From Agrocybe praecox (taxonomy: Eukaryota; Basidiomycota; Agaricomycetes; Agaricales; Agrocybaceae), in NCBI GenBank assembly GCA_964017145.1, contig OZ024841.1:2666001-2730000 (forward strand): a DNA stretch of 64,000 bases, given 5' to 3'. The position numbers were made by a program, and so were the translations under genes. The notes beneath the pieces were generated by a model that did not search any database, had not been told where the DNA came from, and was given only the letters and a program-made list of their open reading frames with translations. Of this stretch, positions 23,048 through 35,985 are shown piece by piece. How positions within the stretch are numbered: position 1 is the stretch's first letter; every line of letters starts with the position of its first letter.

Positions 23048-25490
23048 ATGGGCGACAATCGGCGTGTTATCAACAATAACTCTGTTATAGCTGGTAACAA
23101 CAATTTCTTCGGCGGTACATATAACCAGTACAATGTAACAAGTGACGGACGAAAAGGTGAGCAATAAAGATTCAAGCTTCAAGTTACATGGTACTGCGGA
23201 GATCTAACTATCCGTAGCGTCATTCGACATCCTGAGAGAGGCTACGGCACCTAACGCGTTTCACGACTCTGGGGCCCAGTTTGACCGTCCTAAATGCCAC
23301 CCAAACACCCGAGTTGCTGTGTTGAAGAGAATCATGAATTGGGCTCAACTTTGCGACAGGGAAACATGGGATAAACACATCATGTGGCTGACCGGCGCTG
23401 CAGGAGCAGGAAAATCAGCCATTACACAATCATTCATCGAGATGTGTCTTCTCAACGAGCTAGTACTTGCGACTTTCATTTTTTGGAGGTCCGATTCAAC
23501 GAGGAACCACGCAGGCGCATTCGTTGCAACAATTGCGTACCAGATCTATAAAGCAATCCCTGCCACTCAAAGCGAGATACTCTCCGTGATTGATGAGGAC
23601 CCCTTCATTTTCACGAAGGGATTGGAACATCAGTTCACAGAGCTGGTGATCAACCCGCTTTACAATGTCTACTATTCAGGAGTTTCATCGCTTTGGGGCT
23701 TCTGGCGGGTCATCGTCATAGATGGTCTCGACGAATGTGGTGACGGGGTTATGCAGGCCAGGATTCTAAGAATGATAGCAAACTCAATGCGAAAATATGG
23801 CCTACCGATTCTCTTCCTCATAGCCAGTCGTCCTGAACATGCAATCAACCTCGAATTCAGGTCAAACGAAATGGACGGAATGTTTTCACGACTTTACCTT
23901 GACGACACATTCCATCCTGACGACGACATTCACACATTCCTCAAAGACGGTTTTGAGGAAATCAAAAAGAATCATCCATTTAAATCCCTAATCCCTGCTT
24001 CTTGGCCATCCGACAAAATTCTGGAAGAAATTGTCAGAAAGTCGTCTGGGCAATTCATTTATGCTGCAACGGTACTTCGCTATTGCCAATCCACAAGGTA
24101 TCGACCCGATCACCGCCTTGATGTGGTGAATAACCTACGACCGGCAAAGGGTGACCTACCCTTTGCACAGCTGGATGCGCTATACACAATGATCCTCAAC
24201 TCCGCCGCAGACACAGAGAGTGTGTTGTATATGTTTAGTATCTACTCACATCGCGTATACGAGGGTGCCAAAGCCAGTGAATTCGACATATCTACATTTA
24301 TGTCGTTGGAACCGGGGGAGCTCGAGGTTTTGGTCTGTGATCTAGGGGCGATTGTCTCTATCGAGAAGGTCTTCTCTAAGCGATTGAACAGGAACGTGGA
24401 GGTTTTGAAAATCCTACACACTTCACTTCATGACTTCCTTCTAGACCCCGTGAGGTTCAGAGGCGATTTCCTTGACATTGGTAAATACAGATCAGATCAT
24501 ATTGCAAATATAATTCAGTATGTGATCAAAGGTAAGAGTGTTCCCAGAAATTGAACATCTCAAACTAGATTCTCCTAGATCCTACGCCTTATATTATTGA
24601 CATCTTTGAGGACTTCATTAGAAGGGAATTTCCGCTATGCCAGAGCTCAACTTCGCTAATCAATATTGCCGACAAGTTTTTATTTCTCGACCTTATATCG
24701 AGAGAAATAGAATACCACAAGATAGGCTACTCCATGGACGTCCGAAGATTTGTATTTTGGTTCTGGCTTCCATTCTGTGCACACATGGTAAGGAAAAATC
24801 TTCATTTCATGTTAATATTCTTAAATTTCCACGTAGGCCCCTTTGGATGAGCGCTGGGCTGTAATAGAAAAAAAGCATCAAGAATATATCGAACAGGTAT
24901 TTTTGTCTCAGCTGCCGCACTATTACGAGGAGGAGAGGATCCTGCTCTTATGCGTCGCATGTCACCTGGGGAATAACATGTTTGTACCAATTGTTCCCGA
25001 CCACATCGACCAATATCCCCTCAAGTTCAGAACACGTTATGATACACTTTACCTTTGGGAATCCTTCGCGCTCAAAGACGGAAAGGCTCAATATTTGCAG
25101 CATTTTCAGCACTTTCTGCAGCGCCCAGACCAATCAGGCAGCTACGCTATAAGTCCTTCTGCCTACGCAAGGGCAGCCTTACATTGTGTAAAGCAGCACC
25201 CATTTTTGTCGTACACGGACAACTCGGAAGATGGTATGTTGGACGCATTGACCTTGGACAATAGCCAATGGACATTAAACCACACCATATATTCTGGGGA
25301 CAAAGTCAATTTTCTATTTGTCAGCTATATAGTCTTCCTCCTTCCTCGGGCTGGATTTTCTGAAGAGCTAATTCAACAATGTGAAGAGGAAATGCGGAAA
25401 CCTTTTGGACTACTTAGAAGCAACTTTCCCAGGCGCGGAGCTCTCGTACGCCAAGAGATGAAGAATTACCTGAACCGAGTTCGATCGTAG
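23048..25490 (+). CDS. NACHT-domain NLR-type NTPase, copy 2
   Basis: Four exons (23048-23156, 23218-24531, 24579-24787, 24837-25490) join in frame to 761 codons. Exons 1 and 3 have exactly the same lengths as in copy 1, and all intron positions and phases agree. Walker A is GAAGAGKSAI and Walker B VIVIDGLDEC, followed by CGDG where copy 1 has CDDR. Most aligned residues are identical to copy 1. Differences cluster in exon 1 after SVIAG, around the YSHRVYEGAKASE segment (an insertion relative to copy 1), and in exon 4, where copy 1 has a four-residue PIVV duplication. The stop follows NRVRS directly. Both copies lack visible premature stops, unlike most neighbours, which suggests they are kept by selection or duplicated recently. 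Confidence 0.88.
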
Positions 25491-25829
25491 CAGGGCAACA
25501 GATATGATTATCCGCATAGACCCCTGTACGTATGATAAAATCCTCCGGAGTAAGCACACCCAGCTAACATATTTTTAGACATCAAAGTGCAGCAATCAAT
25601 TTTTTTAACTAGTTGGCGCTGGACACTGCGCTTCGACAAACATACAGGATGCAATATTATCTACTTGAAGGAAAAAATTTGGTACAACGCGAGGTTGGCG
25701 TTGGATATTGTTCCGAATTAATATCAAATAAAGGTGGGAGGAAGAGTGGCGTAAAGGACGACAGGGGAGGAATGACGAGAAGGTCAAGCCGTGGATCAAG
25801 GGCAAAGTTGAATTAGGAGCATCGTACTG
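25491..25829. other. 3' flank of NLR 2, no gene seen
   Basis: No recognised coding or repeat structure. Unlike copy 1, it does not contain the glucosidase II fragment. Confidence 0.4.
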
Positions 25830-26959
25830 TGTACATAGATAATGAGTGCGAGTCTCAAGTCGCGTAATAAAAAAGAGGGAAAGGATATCAGCAAAAGTCT
25901 GAATGGAACAGCGTTCAGAAAAGTATCTTGCAGGGAGATATACGTAGATGTAGGAGAGAGGAAGAGAGGCGGAGAAAAAGAGAGAGAGAAAAAAATCAAG
26001 AGACGGAGCGAAAATCGCGTCACAAGAAAAGATAGGAAGTTGAAGATGTAAGATGGGATGCGATACAAAGGAGAGCAGAGAGCGAGGAAAAGTAGACGGC
26101 TCGTGTTGGTGCTCTTAGTGATGATAGTGATGTTGGCGGGACGTAAACGCCTAGGCAAGAATAGGCAGCAGTCACGTCGATGAGGGATAGCAGAACCAGG
26201 AAAGGGAAGCAGCGATAGGGATGATGGTGAAGTCGATGAGCGACTACAACGACGGAAAAAGCGAGGTTAACCGGAGACGGATACTTCAGCTGCCAAAAAC
26301 TCCCCCAAAGCACGAAGTCAAACGGAACTTCGACGACTGGCAGCAGATATTGTCAACCGACCACTGTCTTCCATCTTTGCGCCTGTCCATGCAAAAAAAA
26401 AAAAAAAGACTCCAATTGCACTTTAGAATACGACAGAGGAGATACCGACAACAGAAGTGAAGTTGCAACCACGCCCGCGCTGAAGACGGTGCGTTGGCAG
26501 TTCACGCATACGCATAATTGATGTTCGAAAGGTGTGGGGGAAGAACGTTGACGCGCTTAGTGTTCGTGATCCTGGCGGTGCATAGCAATTATGTTGTTGA
26601 TGGTAATATGGACGAGAGACGTAGGCGGGGAAGAGGTAGTAGTGCAGTGTATCAACGTACGCATCCGAATTCAACCTCAATGTGATGTCGGAGACGGAGG
26701 TTCGAGAGTTAAACCTCGAAGTGGGATATAGGAGGTAGCGATGACGGCGACACAGAAAGTGACGCGACTAGACTTGTTCTCGCCGAGAGGAAAAGGAGGA
26801 GGGCCATGGCATTATGGATGTTTTTAATTGGCGGTGCTGGGAAACCTAGCGTTCAATTTAAAGGTACAAGCCCAAATGTCCAACCTAGATGAGTTGAAAG
26901 GTTAATTTACAATGCACGAACGTCCTAACTCCCAACCAACCAGCCGACCATCCCTCCTT

Positions 26960-27330
26960 CCCTCCAGAGTCTGATCACGCTTTCTTCCCCCTAAACCTCC
27001 AACACACCCGCCTCCTCAAGCCTTCCTTTCCAACCTACTTCAACCCATACCCCCAAGTGTTGGCCCAATGACCCTATAAACCCCTCGTCAGGCCTCAACA
27101 ACGGGACGACGAACAAAAAAAAAAGCATTCTTTGCACGAAAATGCCGCAGCAGCGACAATCGCGAGGGACGATAAGCGCCGACCAGGAGCGTCCTGTCAA
27201 CGTGAATAGGTCCGGGGGTATTTGCGCTTGTGGACTGGGAGGGCCTGAGACGGGTAGTTTTCGAAGTTGAGACTCGGGCATGTGGGACCAGGGCATTAAG
27301 ACGACGCACGAGTTGATCAGGGAGGGAGGG
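26960..27330 (-). pseudogene. Amino-acid permease 3' remnant, unit D1
   Basis: The minus strand carries FFLFVVPLLRPDEGFIGSLG, aligned with the APLLRPAEG block of unit B; the segment between PLLRP and the final helix is deleted. Partner of A1. Confidence 0.5.
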
Positions 27331-27589
27331 GCGAAACATGGATTGACAATAATTCATATGAATATTTTTGAACGTTGAACCTCGAAGAGGGTTTAGAAGG
27401 TAGTGAAAGCACCGGCGACAAGGAGACACAGTACATGACTGTGCAGTATAGGTGGTGGCTACAATCCAACAATCAGGAGGACGAGAGGGACGAGATCATT
27501 GAAGCTTTGAATTGCGGGTGTTGATAAACGTAGCGTTCACTTTGAGGGTGCCAGCCCAAACATCCGGGATAGATGAGTCGATACACCAC

Positions 27590-28250
27590 TGTTCCTTCCC
27601 GCAGGCATCCTAAACTCCGCATCCTCAAGCCATCCTCTCCAGCTCACTAACCCACTACAACTTATACCCCCCAACGCTCGCGCAAACATTGGCCCAGATC
27701 ACCAAATCAATCACCCGAAGCCCTCAAAAGCGGGACTACCGGGGACGACGAACGAGAAGGCATTCGTAGCACCAAAGAATGCCGCAACAGCGCGACTCGC
27801 GAGTCAGGAAGAGCGATAAAAGCCAACAGGGAGCAACGTGCCGATGGGAATAAGCTTGGAGGGGCGGGTCGTCGTTGAGGTGGAGTCGAGACTCGATCCT
27901 GAGTGAGCGAAGGGTGAAATTGAGTTTTTCGAAGATGTCAGACAAGAGAAGAGAGCGAAAGAAGAGGAATGCGGGGAAGGGAGGACCACCGAATTGTTGA
28001 TGAGGCGAGGATGGAGAGGACCACGAGGAAAGCCCGGTCGTAGTTGTGGGTTCGTGTTTCCATTTGGGCTGATCATGGTGGTTTTGGCGAGAGACTAGCC
28101 CAAACAAGCGGCAGTCGAGAAGAGGAAAGCATGGGTGTCATTGCAATTAATAAACTGACGTTGATGTCGGAATTCAATGGAGAACAAGTTGGGGTGAAGT
28201 TAATGAGGTTGTCGAGGATGGGTCGTGGATCCAGACGACGAGGAAGGGAC
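27590..28250 (-). pseudogene. Amino-acid permease 3' remnant, unit D2
   Basis: Partner of A2 and of the 31.3-kb copy; shares GCCCTCAAAAGCGGGACTAC. No intact frame. Confidence 0.4.
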
Positions 28251-28375
28251 GTCAAACGAGGTGTATCGAAGTTGTGGGCAAGAAACAAAAGATAACCTTC
28301 GACTCGACTTACCGGAGGCCGGCATAATATAGCCGGTCCAGCTCACCCACTCAACTCTTCACAAATTCCAAGTTA

Positions 28376-28690
28376 GCAGAAATATTGTATCTGGGATCAA
28401 AAGTCGAACTGCGTTTACTAATATTGTATACCCTTTGTTTTGGGTGTTCAACTTGAAATACAATTACACCAACGTATGTATGCCACCATCTTTGATCCTC
28501 CCCGTACAATTATGTTATTGGTCCAAAGCCGAAATGAACTATCTTTTCCGCCTCGTCTCCCATATTTCCTGTCTAAAAGCATACATCTCTACTCCGCCAT
28601 CTATCCGCAACGCCAGATCAGTATGACCTTCAAAATCAAATTGCCCGTTGTGCATGGAGACGCAACGCATATTGCAATAAACTTTTCATT
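28376..28690. other. Short stretch with no gene
   Basis: Between repeat copy D and the F-box pseudogene. Only antisense or short frames. Confidence 0.35.
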
Positions 28691-29850
28691 GAGGATGTGC
28701 AACCTTAGTCGCTTGGATTTGTTGGTTTACGGTGATGTCATCGATGTACCTCTTAGAAAGAATGTCCAGTGAGACACGGGCAACACGTTTTAGGCAATTT
28801 AGGTCGAAGAAAGTCGGAATAAGATTTTGAGGGAGGTTTCCATCGACGAACGAAAAGGAGGTCTTCAAGCGGGTATTTTGATCGATTTAAAAATTCTTCA
28901 AGCGTATCCAACGCCAGGTATTCGACCTCTATGTGTAGAACCTTGAAACTGAGCAATGTGGAATATTTCAACAGTATGTCGGGACAACTCACTCTGTCGA
29001 GCCAAAGGTAGGATAAATGAGTCTCATCGGAATGAAACCTGATGGCAGCGACTGATCATGAGAGATGCGGGGATGTGGATCGACGAAAGTTACACTGACG
29101 GCAGACTCGCATTTGGCAAGGTGTATAAGGCTTTGGGCGCATGAAATACCCTTCACCCTGAGTGTGATGTGCTGCAGTTGACGCCACGGAGGATGCGGTG
29201 GCATGGTCCCACAGGAGTCTAGCCATGAAACTTTTCGGAGATTCTTGAAGAGGTGAAGTGAATGTGCAAGTTCTTCCAGGATACTCTTGTCCAGGGCGAC
29301 TTCTTCGTGAATGGTATAGACTTCGATTTGGAACTTCTCCAAAGGGTCCATTTTGTGAAGTTTCTTCGAGAAAACCTGACAAAATAAAGCGATTAGGTTT
29401 GATGGAAATGGACTTCCATCGATGGAGTTGGGTTGCGAACAGCTGAAGAGCGCTGGATGTGAAGGACTGATCCACTGTCCAATCTTTGCGGCAAGGAAAG
29501 TAAGATGGTAGACATGAAATCCTGAGGTGAAGAGGGCTCAACTGAGAAGCCTCTACCATAAAACGCAAGGATTCTATCGTCGGTTCGAAAAGGCCGTCTC
29601 GTTGAGCCATGATGGATGACCACAAAGACGATGTCGCAAAAGCGACGGTGCTCCAATGTTGACAAACATGAATAAGGCTGAGAGGCGCGTCTGCTGGACG
29701 GAGATGTGGCACATAGGGTTGTTCTTGACCAAAAAAAAACTTCGTGTCTAGTGACCGAGTAGTCAGATATTTCGGAGAGAATTTCGACTGGGGGGTCGTT
29801 AATGAGCATTGTTCTAAAAACGTGAGATGTGGGCATAAGAAATCAGCGAA
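28690..29850 (-). pseudogene. F-box protein gene with several frameshifts
   Basis: On the minus strand an F-box-like start INDPPVEILSEI is followed, after a one-base shift, by PHLRPADAPLSLIHVCQHWS and TVAFATSSLWSSI, the usual F-box helix pattern of basidiomycete F-box proteins. LRR-like stretches follow: SLHLFKNLRKVSWLDSCGT, LQHITLRVKGISCAQSLIHL and LLSFKVLHIEVEYLALDTLE. Frames change at a run of nine T near 29,740, near 29,385 and near 29,020. Such proteins act as substrate adaptors of SCF ubiquitin ligases. The shift at the T run could be a sequencing error; the other two make a dead gene more likely. It lies between repeat copy D and the 30-kb repeat. Confidence 0.75.
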
Positions 29851-30109
29851 ATTGCCTCCTCTACACACCGAAAAGTGCCTGGATATTCGATTAGATTGAC
29901 ATCCCGTCAAGGGTCAAGTATATTTAAACCATCGTTCCAATTGTCCAAGATAACCACGGTAGTAGAAAGGAGGCCGTCAGATATTGCAGGAAGAACTACC
30001 GAGTACAAGCCAGTTAGATTAGATGACAATTAAATCGCCATAGCACACTGACTATGCATCGTAAGTGTATCGAACGGGTGGCCATGAAGAAACAAAAGAC
30101 CTTGACTTA

Positions 30110-31085
30110 CCGGGGCAGCACTCCCGAGAATCCGATGGCGTCTTAAGCAAACATGCGCATGCACATAAGGCACAGCCGCGATTGAATTCAAAACTTGAGC
30201 GCTTCGGCTAAAATGATTAGGGCGCTTCAGCTCTTATGAGGTTCAAGCGGTCTCCATGTATTATATTTACACATGAATGTGCGTGGGGAGTAGTATGGCC
30301 ATGTATAGACGAAAAAGAACGTCAACATTAAGTATATGTGCAACGGTATAACGATATTCGAGAGAGAAGAATGTACAAACTAAGTCAAGCCCAAGAACGT
30401 TGAATTTCGCATTTGTGGAATAAGAAAAACTCGAAGAAAGTATCGAGGCTGGACCAAGTCCACAAGAATCAAGAGATTCTGAGAAAGGAACATATAAACA
30501 TGTTGTCCTTGTCGACGAGAGACGACCACTGTGCGCAGACCATGGCAGAAGTACGCTCTTTCGAAGGACACCATATTGAGGTGGCCGAAATGACGGTGAG
30601 AAGTACGCGACATCAAATCGCAGGTAAATGACGAGTTCATAGAGCCGCATTCGAGAGAGAAGAAAGAAGGAAGCAGGCCTCGTAAGGAGCATATGCATAG
30701 CGGCCTGGATTTGGCGTTTTCAAACCAGGGTGGTATGGAAAGTGGGTTGCGATGAGAGCGAAGCGGGATACACGACCAACGAATCCAATAATTGAGGTCG
30801 TGGATGATGGACAGACGTGGTGGTGTGTTTGATGCCCTATGAGGATAGAACGAGAGGCAAAATCAGGTGGGATGAAATGGGGTTACTATAGCATCACCAG
30901 GTGGGAGTTTAAAGACGAAGAGGAAATGCATTGACCAGTTGAGTGTGAGGCCAAAGAGGCGGGTCGTGATAGGATGGTTGAGCACAAGGAAGCGGGGGAT
31001 GCACGATGGCTTTCCGAGCCCTGCAAAAAAAGGAAGGTGAAGATGGGAATGCGGAAAACGAAGAAAAATGGGGACGTACAATGTC
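30110..31085. repeat. Dispersed repeat R3, copy 1
   Basis: Matches 37,870-38,985 over most of its length, for example ATAACGATATTCGAGAGAGA near 30,348 against ATAACGATCTTCGAGAGAGA near 38,086, and GGATAGAACGAGAGG near 30,843 and 38,570. On the minus strand a block near 30,900-31,020 reads LFGLTLNWSMHFLFVFKLPP, resembling the permease helix that precedes PPGDAYNF, so this repeat may carry middle exons of the same permease. Confidence 0.6.
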
Positions 31086-31249
31086 GGGCCCTGTAACAGC
31101 TGTCAGCTAAACATCGCGCAATCCAACAAATCTAGATAGTGTTGCACTAAAACGTTGACGCTGAGCGTTCAAACGCGGTCCAGATAGTAGAGAACGAGAT
31201 GAGTGGATCTATTAGGGAGGGAAGGTAAGTTGTGTCCGTCGCCAGCATA

Positions 31250-31935
31250 GATGGGTCTTCCTCCCCAGACCTCCTAAACACCCGCCTCCTCAAGCCGTCC
31301 TCTTCAGCTCACTAACCCACTACAACTTATACCCCCCCAACGCTCGCGTAAACCTTGGCCCAAATCACCAAATAAATCGCCCAAAGCCCTCAAAAGCGGG
31401 ACTACCGGAGACGACGAACCAGAAGACATGCGTAGGACCAAAAGAATGCCGCAGCAACGCGACTTGCGAGTCAGGGGAAACGATAATGACCAAGAGGGAG
31501 CGACGTGACAATGGGAATAAGCTTGGAGGGGCGGGTTGTCGTTGAGGTGGAGTTTAGACTCGATCCTGAGTGAGCGAAGGGTGAAATTGAGTTTTTCGAC
31601 AATCTCAGAGGAGAGAAGGGAGCGAAAGAAGAGGGATGCGGGGAAGGGAGGACCACTGAATTGTTGATGAGGCGAGGGGAAATTGGGGTGAAGTTAATGA
31701 GGTTGTCGAGGGCGGGTCGTGGATCCAGACGACAAGGAAGGCGCGTAAAACGTTAGATGACAATTAAAATATTAAACACCGACTATCCATCGTAAGTGTA
31801 TCGAAGTAGTGGTCAAGAAACAAATGATAACCAGTTCCGGTTAACCTTCGACCCGACTTACCGGAGACCGGCATAATATAGCCGGCCACTCATGGCGATT
31901 CACTCACTCAACTCTTCACGAATTCCAAGTTAACA
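31250..31935 (-). pseudogene. Amino-acid permease 3' remnant, unit G
   Basis: A shortened copy closely matching D2 (shared GCCCTCAAAAGCGGGACTAC near 31,386). It ends at about 31,933 in the common end block CACGAATTCCAAGTTAAC, exactly where the reductase gene begins. Confidence 0.45.
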
Positions 31936-31939
31936 AACT

Positions 31940-34900
31940 TGTTGATATAGCAGCTCTATCGTCGGCAACGTTTTATCCACCTCCCCTGGATGGGTCTTTA
32001 ACTCTTCCTGAGGTATATGACTGGCACCTCAAGAACACTCCCAACCACCCACTGTTTATCTATGCCCGTCAAAATGGAGACGTTCGAAAGATTCTATGGC
32101 CTGAGGCAGTCAGGGCTATTCACGTCGGCGCAAGGTATGCCCGGAAGACTATGGGTTGGCGATCTGGAATGGTAGATACCCCCGTAGTTGCTATACTTGT
32201 AGCATCAGGTTAGATGGTGCATATTTATCGAATCTCAGGCTCATCTCTAACATTATTGTTGACAGAGACAATATCTTACTATACCATGAATCTGGCAATA
32301 ATGCGTGCAGGTCACACCGCCTTTCCAATTTCTCCTAGGAACTCGCCGGCTGCAGTTGCCCACTTAATCAGCAAGGTTGGGGTCAAACACATTTCTGGGG
32401 CGCGACCAAGCCATGGCAGATCTTGGGAAGAAGGCAGTGGAGATCCTCAGTATTCAGCACCCTAGCCTTGCAAAGCCGAAGTTTTCTGCGCTGCCCCTAT
32501 TTGAAGATCTTTATTTAGAGTCCAAAGTTGAACTGGATGATCTACCCTACGAAAACAAAGGTCCCGAGCAAGTAGCGATCTACTTACACTCATCGGGTAT
32601 GTGGAACATTCAGTAGGAGGAATCGTTTTCTCGCACATCGTTTTCTTTAGGTTCCACGTCCTTCCCAAAACCAATTCCATGGACAAATAGAAACTGCATA
32701 GAGAACTGCCTCATCCCGTTCTTTGATGAGCATGACCTGACCGGCGTCATTTTCTCTTTGCACGCTATACCGATGTACCATGGGATGGGAGTAGTACACA
32801 CATCTTGGGCTGTAAGTCGCAACGTTTCTTCTGAAGTCCACTGCATCTCAGAATCTAACGATTATCTCCGAAGGCCGCAACTGGTCTCATCATCAGCGCG
32901 TTTGAGTCGGCCTTCCCTGTACAAGTCCCCAACCCGCAAAGTATTTTTGAAGGTGCCGTAGCCTGCGATAGTAGATTTATTCTTAGCGTTCCGGCGATCA
33001 TTGAAGTAAGATAAAATCGCCGTTTTCCAGTACACGCTTTGTTTTGTCTGATTCCTATTATTTCTCTAGGAGTGGTCTCATAAGCCGAAATACGTTGACT
33101 GGTTGTCCACACGGGATGGCGTGGTATGTTTTTATTTCAGGGATTCCGGTACAACGCTCAGTTCATTCACAGCTCTACGGTGGTGGTCCATTGAACAAAG
33201 CTGTCGGCGACGCTTTAACGTCTCGCGGTGTTTCTATTTTCATACTCTATGGCTCGACGGAGTACGGTATTATGTCTTCGTATCCGCCAGGTAAAATTCT
33301 CTCGTTCAAATGTAGATTTTTCTCTCTTTTGCTGAATTCCGCCTATAATTCGACAGCCAAAGTAGGTTATGATTGGGACCACTTCCGCCGTCCAGGTAAC
33401 TCGACTCCAGCGCTAATCCCACAAGGCAACGATAAGTACGAGTTGGTTTTGAAGGTAACTTTGATTAAATCCCCGTCAGGCATCAGAACTTTGTGTTAAA
33501 CATAACTTGTTCAGACAAACCGATATTTTATACCGTGTGATCAACACAAAGGTCGATGGTATCGAGACCTATACAACTTCAGAATTGTTGGGGGAGCATC
33601 CTGAAAGCCTGGATATTGGAGAATATATGGGCGCAGTGATGATCAAATTATACACAGTACTGGAGAGAAGGTATGTTTCGAGAGACAACTCAACGGAATT
33701 TGATCTGACCTGAGCGAAAATAAGACGAACCCAGGACCACTCGCCAAGTCCTGGTCATCATTCTATATTGCTATTTAAATTCTAACGACTACTAAAGAGA
33801 GTCCCAACTTGCAGAGTACCGCAACAAGATATGGTGTCTGTGGACATCGTCTTTTCATGAATATTCTGACAAGTCTCAAAGGCCTACAGTACAAAAAATG
33901 AACGCATTCGCCCCGCAACATTTGAGGTTATTTAAAGAGGTTATTTTGTTATATTCCTCTTATTGATTGGTTGCCAATAAATTTTCTAATTCATACGCAC
34001 ATTCGCAACTTCTAGATGATCATGGTGTCTAAGCCTTCCAAGCCATTCCTCCTCACAGCAAAGAACACCGTTCGTCGGCAGGTTACGCTTTATGAATACG
34101 AGGACGAGATAAACTTTTTGTATGACGCAGTCGCTGATAGTACCCCAATCCGCCATTCCCTAACGAAATGGGATGTGACGACGAGCCTGGCCTTTGTGAG
34201 GTCCGTTGTGAATAAGGTGCTGTCCCAGGAGGTTAAAGACGATGAAGATATTTTCCAGTTTGGATGTGACAGGTGAACTTATCCATACGTTTCTTATGCC
34301 ACAAATTCTTACTTTAATTTAATGCAAAGCCTTCAAGCAACTTGGATCCGAAATACCCTGCTTAGGGCTTTACGCGACTCTGCCAAAGTCGATACGCTCA
34401 ATCTGGTGGGTAACTTTGTCTATGACAACCCTACCATATCATTTATGGCATCGTTTCTTGGTACCCTGGTCACAGAAGAAGCGAGTACTGGTGCATCATG
34501 AGATGTTACAGCGAGCAGAGTAGTTGTGATACGTTCAATGGTAGAGAAATATACGACAGATTAGCCGGTACACTCCCCTAGTGGGAATCATTCTCGAGAG
34601 GAAGGCTATGTGGTTCTGTTGACTGGCTCTACTGGCGCACTTGGATGCTATGTCCAGGCTGGCTTAATGGACAATGTTGGAGTTTCGCGCATTTATGCTA
34701 TCAATAGCCTAGTCGATCTTCAGTTCCTTTAGCTGTCCGTCAGGAGAATGCTCTGGTTGAAAGAGGCCTTGATTTGAGCGCTCTTCTAGCCTCGGAGAAG
34801 GTCAGCTTGGTTGAGGCTGACGTTTCTGCCCCTGGTTTTGGGATTCAGCGGGCAGATTACGAAGAGGTGAGTTACCTTGTCATTTTGTCAGGAGGTTGCC

Positions 34901-35985
34901 TTCATCCATTTCCCTCATCTTAGATGCGAAATACTGTGACGCATATAATTCACAGCGGTATGTCTACGAAGACACTTCTCTAGAATTAGTATTAAAAAAT
35001 TAATGTGATTCTCTTGCAGCATGGCCCGTTGATTTCAACATGGCACTCTCCTCTTTTGATAACAGCGTTAAGGGGGTACGAAACTTGGTCGATTTTGCGC
35101 TCACGTCATCACGATTATTGCCTCCGACGTTGGTGTATACGAGCTCTGTCGGGGTTTTCAACAGTGAGTCCTATAAGATCTAAACCGAATAATCCTGCCG
35201 TTGACGAATAATTTTCTTAACCAGGCCAAGAAATTGCACAGAAGCCGGAATCCTTGCTTGAGGAGCCCATTGCACCGGACATTGCTGTAGGATCCGGCCC
35301 ATACACGGAGTCGAAATGGGTCTCGGAAGATATTCTCATGCACGCGTGCGATCATACAAAGTTGAACACCATTATCGTGCGTGTGGGACAGCTAGCTGGA
35401 GGGTTGAATGGGTTGTGGATTATTGCCGAATGGTCCCCCACCTTGGTGCAGAGCAGTTTGACAATTAGATGCTTCCCAACCGACGAGAGGGTATGTCGCT
35501 GGTCAATGCTGTGGTGTCTCAAAAGCCGATTATTTTCTTTCTTTCTTAGAGTGCGGACTGGATTCCACTTGGTATGGCAGCAAACGCATTGATTGACTAT
35601 CGCCTCGCAGAAAGTACATCGTCGAGCAAGCTTGTACATCTTGTACATCCTCGTCCAACGCGCTGGTCAGTGCCTGCTGGCGTCATAGCCAGGGAAGCTC
35701 TCCGTCCAGCTTGTCCCGTACTCGGAATGGCTTTCAAAATTGGAAAAGGCTGCCAGAAGCGGTAGTGAGGACAGCGACGACGAGAATCAGATTGATGTGG
35801 AAGTAATGCGAAATATTCCCGCACTGCGTCTCCTTCCATTTTTCCGATCTATCACGGCCAAGATTGCTGGAAGTGCGAATGCCTTAGGTTTCCCGAGTCT
35901 GGCTTGCAAAAGAGCTGCAGAGACATCCGATACGCTTTTTGGAGTGAAGGGTGATTATAATAATATCTGTAAAGCCATTCTGTAA
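31940..35985 (+). pseudogene. Adenylate-forming reductase (A-T-R, NRPS-like), broken
   Basis: The plus strand encodes an adenylation, thiolation and NAD(P)-dependent reductase protein of the basidiomycete alpha-aminoadipate/carboxylic-acid-reductase type, which activates an acid, tethers it and reduces it. A domain: YLHSSG plus STSFPKPIPWTNRNC (core A3), AIPMYHGMGVVHTSWA, YGGGPLNKAVGDAL and ILYGSTEYGIMSSYPP. T domain: DIFQFGCDS with LQATWIRNTL, the serine being the phosphopantetheine site. R domain: VVLLTGSTGALGCYVQ (nucleotide-binding loop) and THIIHSAWPVDFNM, with YTSSVGVFN. Defects: frame shifts near 32,392, 34,710 and 35,700, and stops at 34,499 (TGA) and 34,562 (TAG). The 5' end starts at a repeat boundary without a clear ATG. 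The product is unknown. Several single-base errors in an assembly could mimic part of this, but five defects make true decay more likely. Confidence 0.82.

Larger units (their letters stand above)
20600..25500. repeat. Segmental duplication unit 2 (GH38, permease remnant, NLR)
   Basis: Direct-repeat partner of 10,680-15,678. Blocks such as GGAAAACAGGGTGGTAT (near 11,310, 21,118 and 39,506) tie units 1, 2 and 3 together. Spacing between units 1 and 2 is about 9.9 kb. Confidence 0.8.
25830..28375. repeat. Segmental repeat copy D, with the empty mariner site
   Basis: Partner of copy A (2,700-5,915). At 26,141-26,160 it reads ACGTAAACGCCTAGGCAAGA, the site that in copy A is split by the 822-bp mariner element. 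It contains two permease remnants (27.0 and 27.6 kb) and ends in the shared block near 28,375. Confidence 0.82.
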
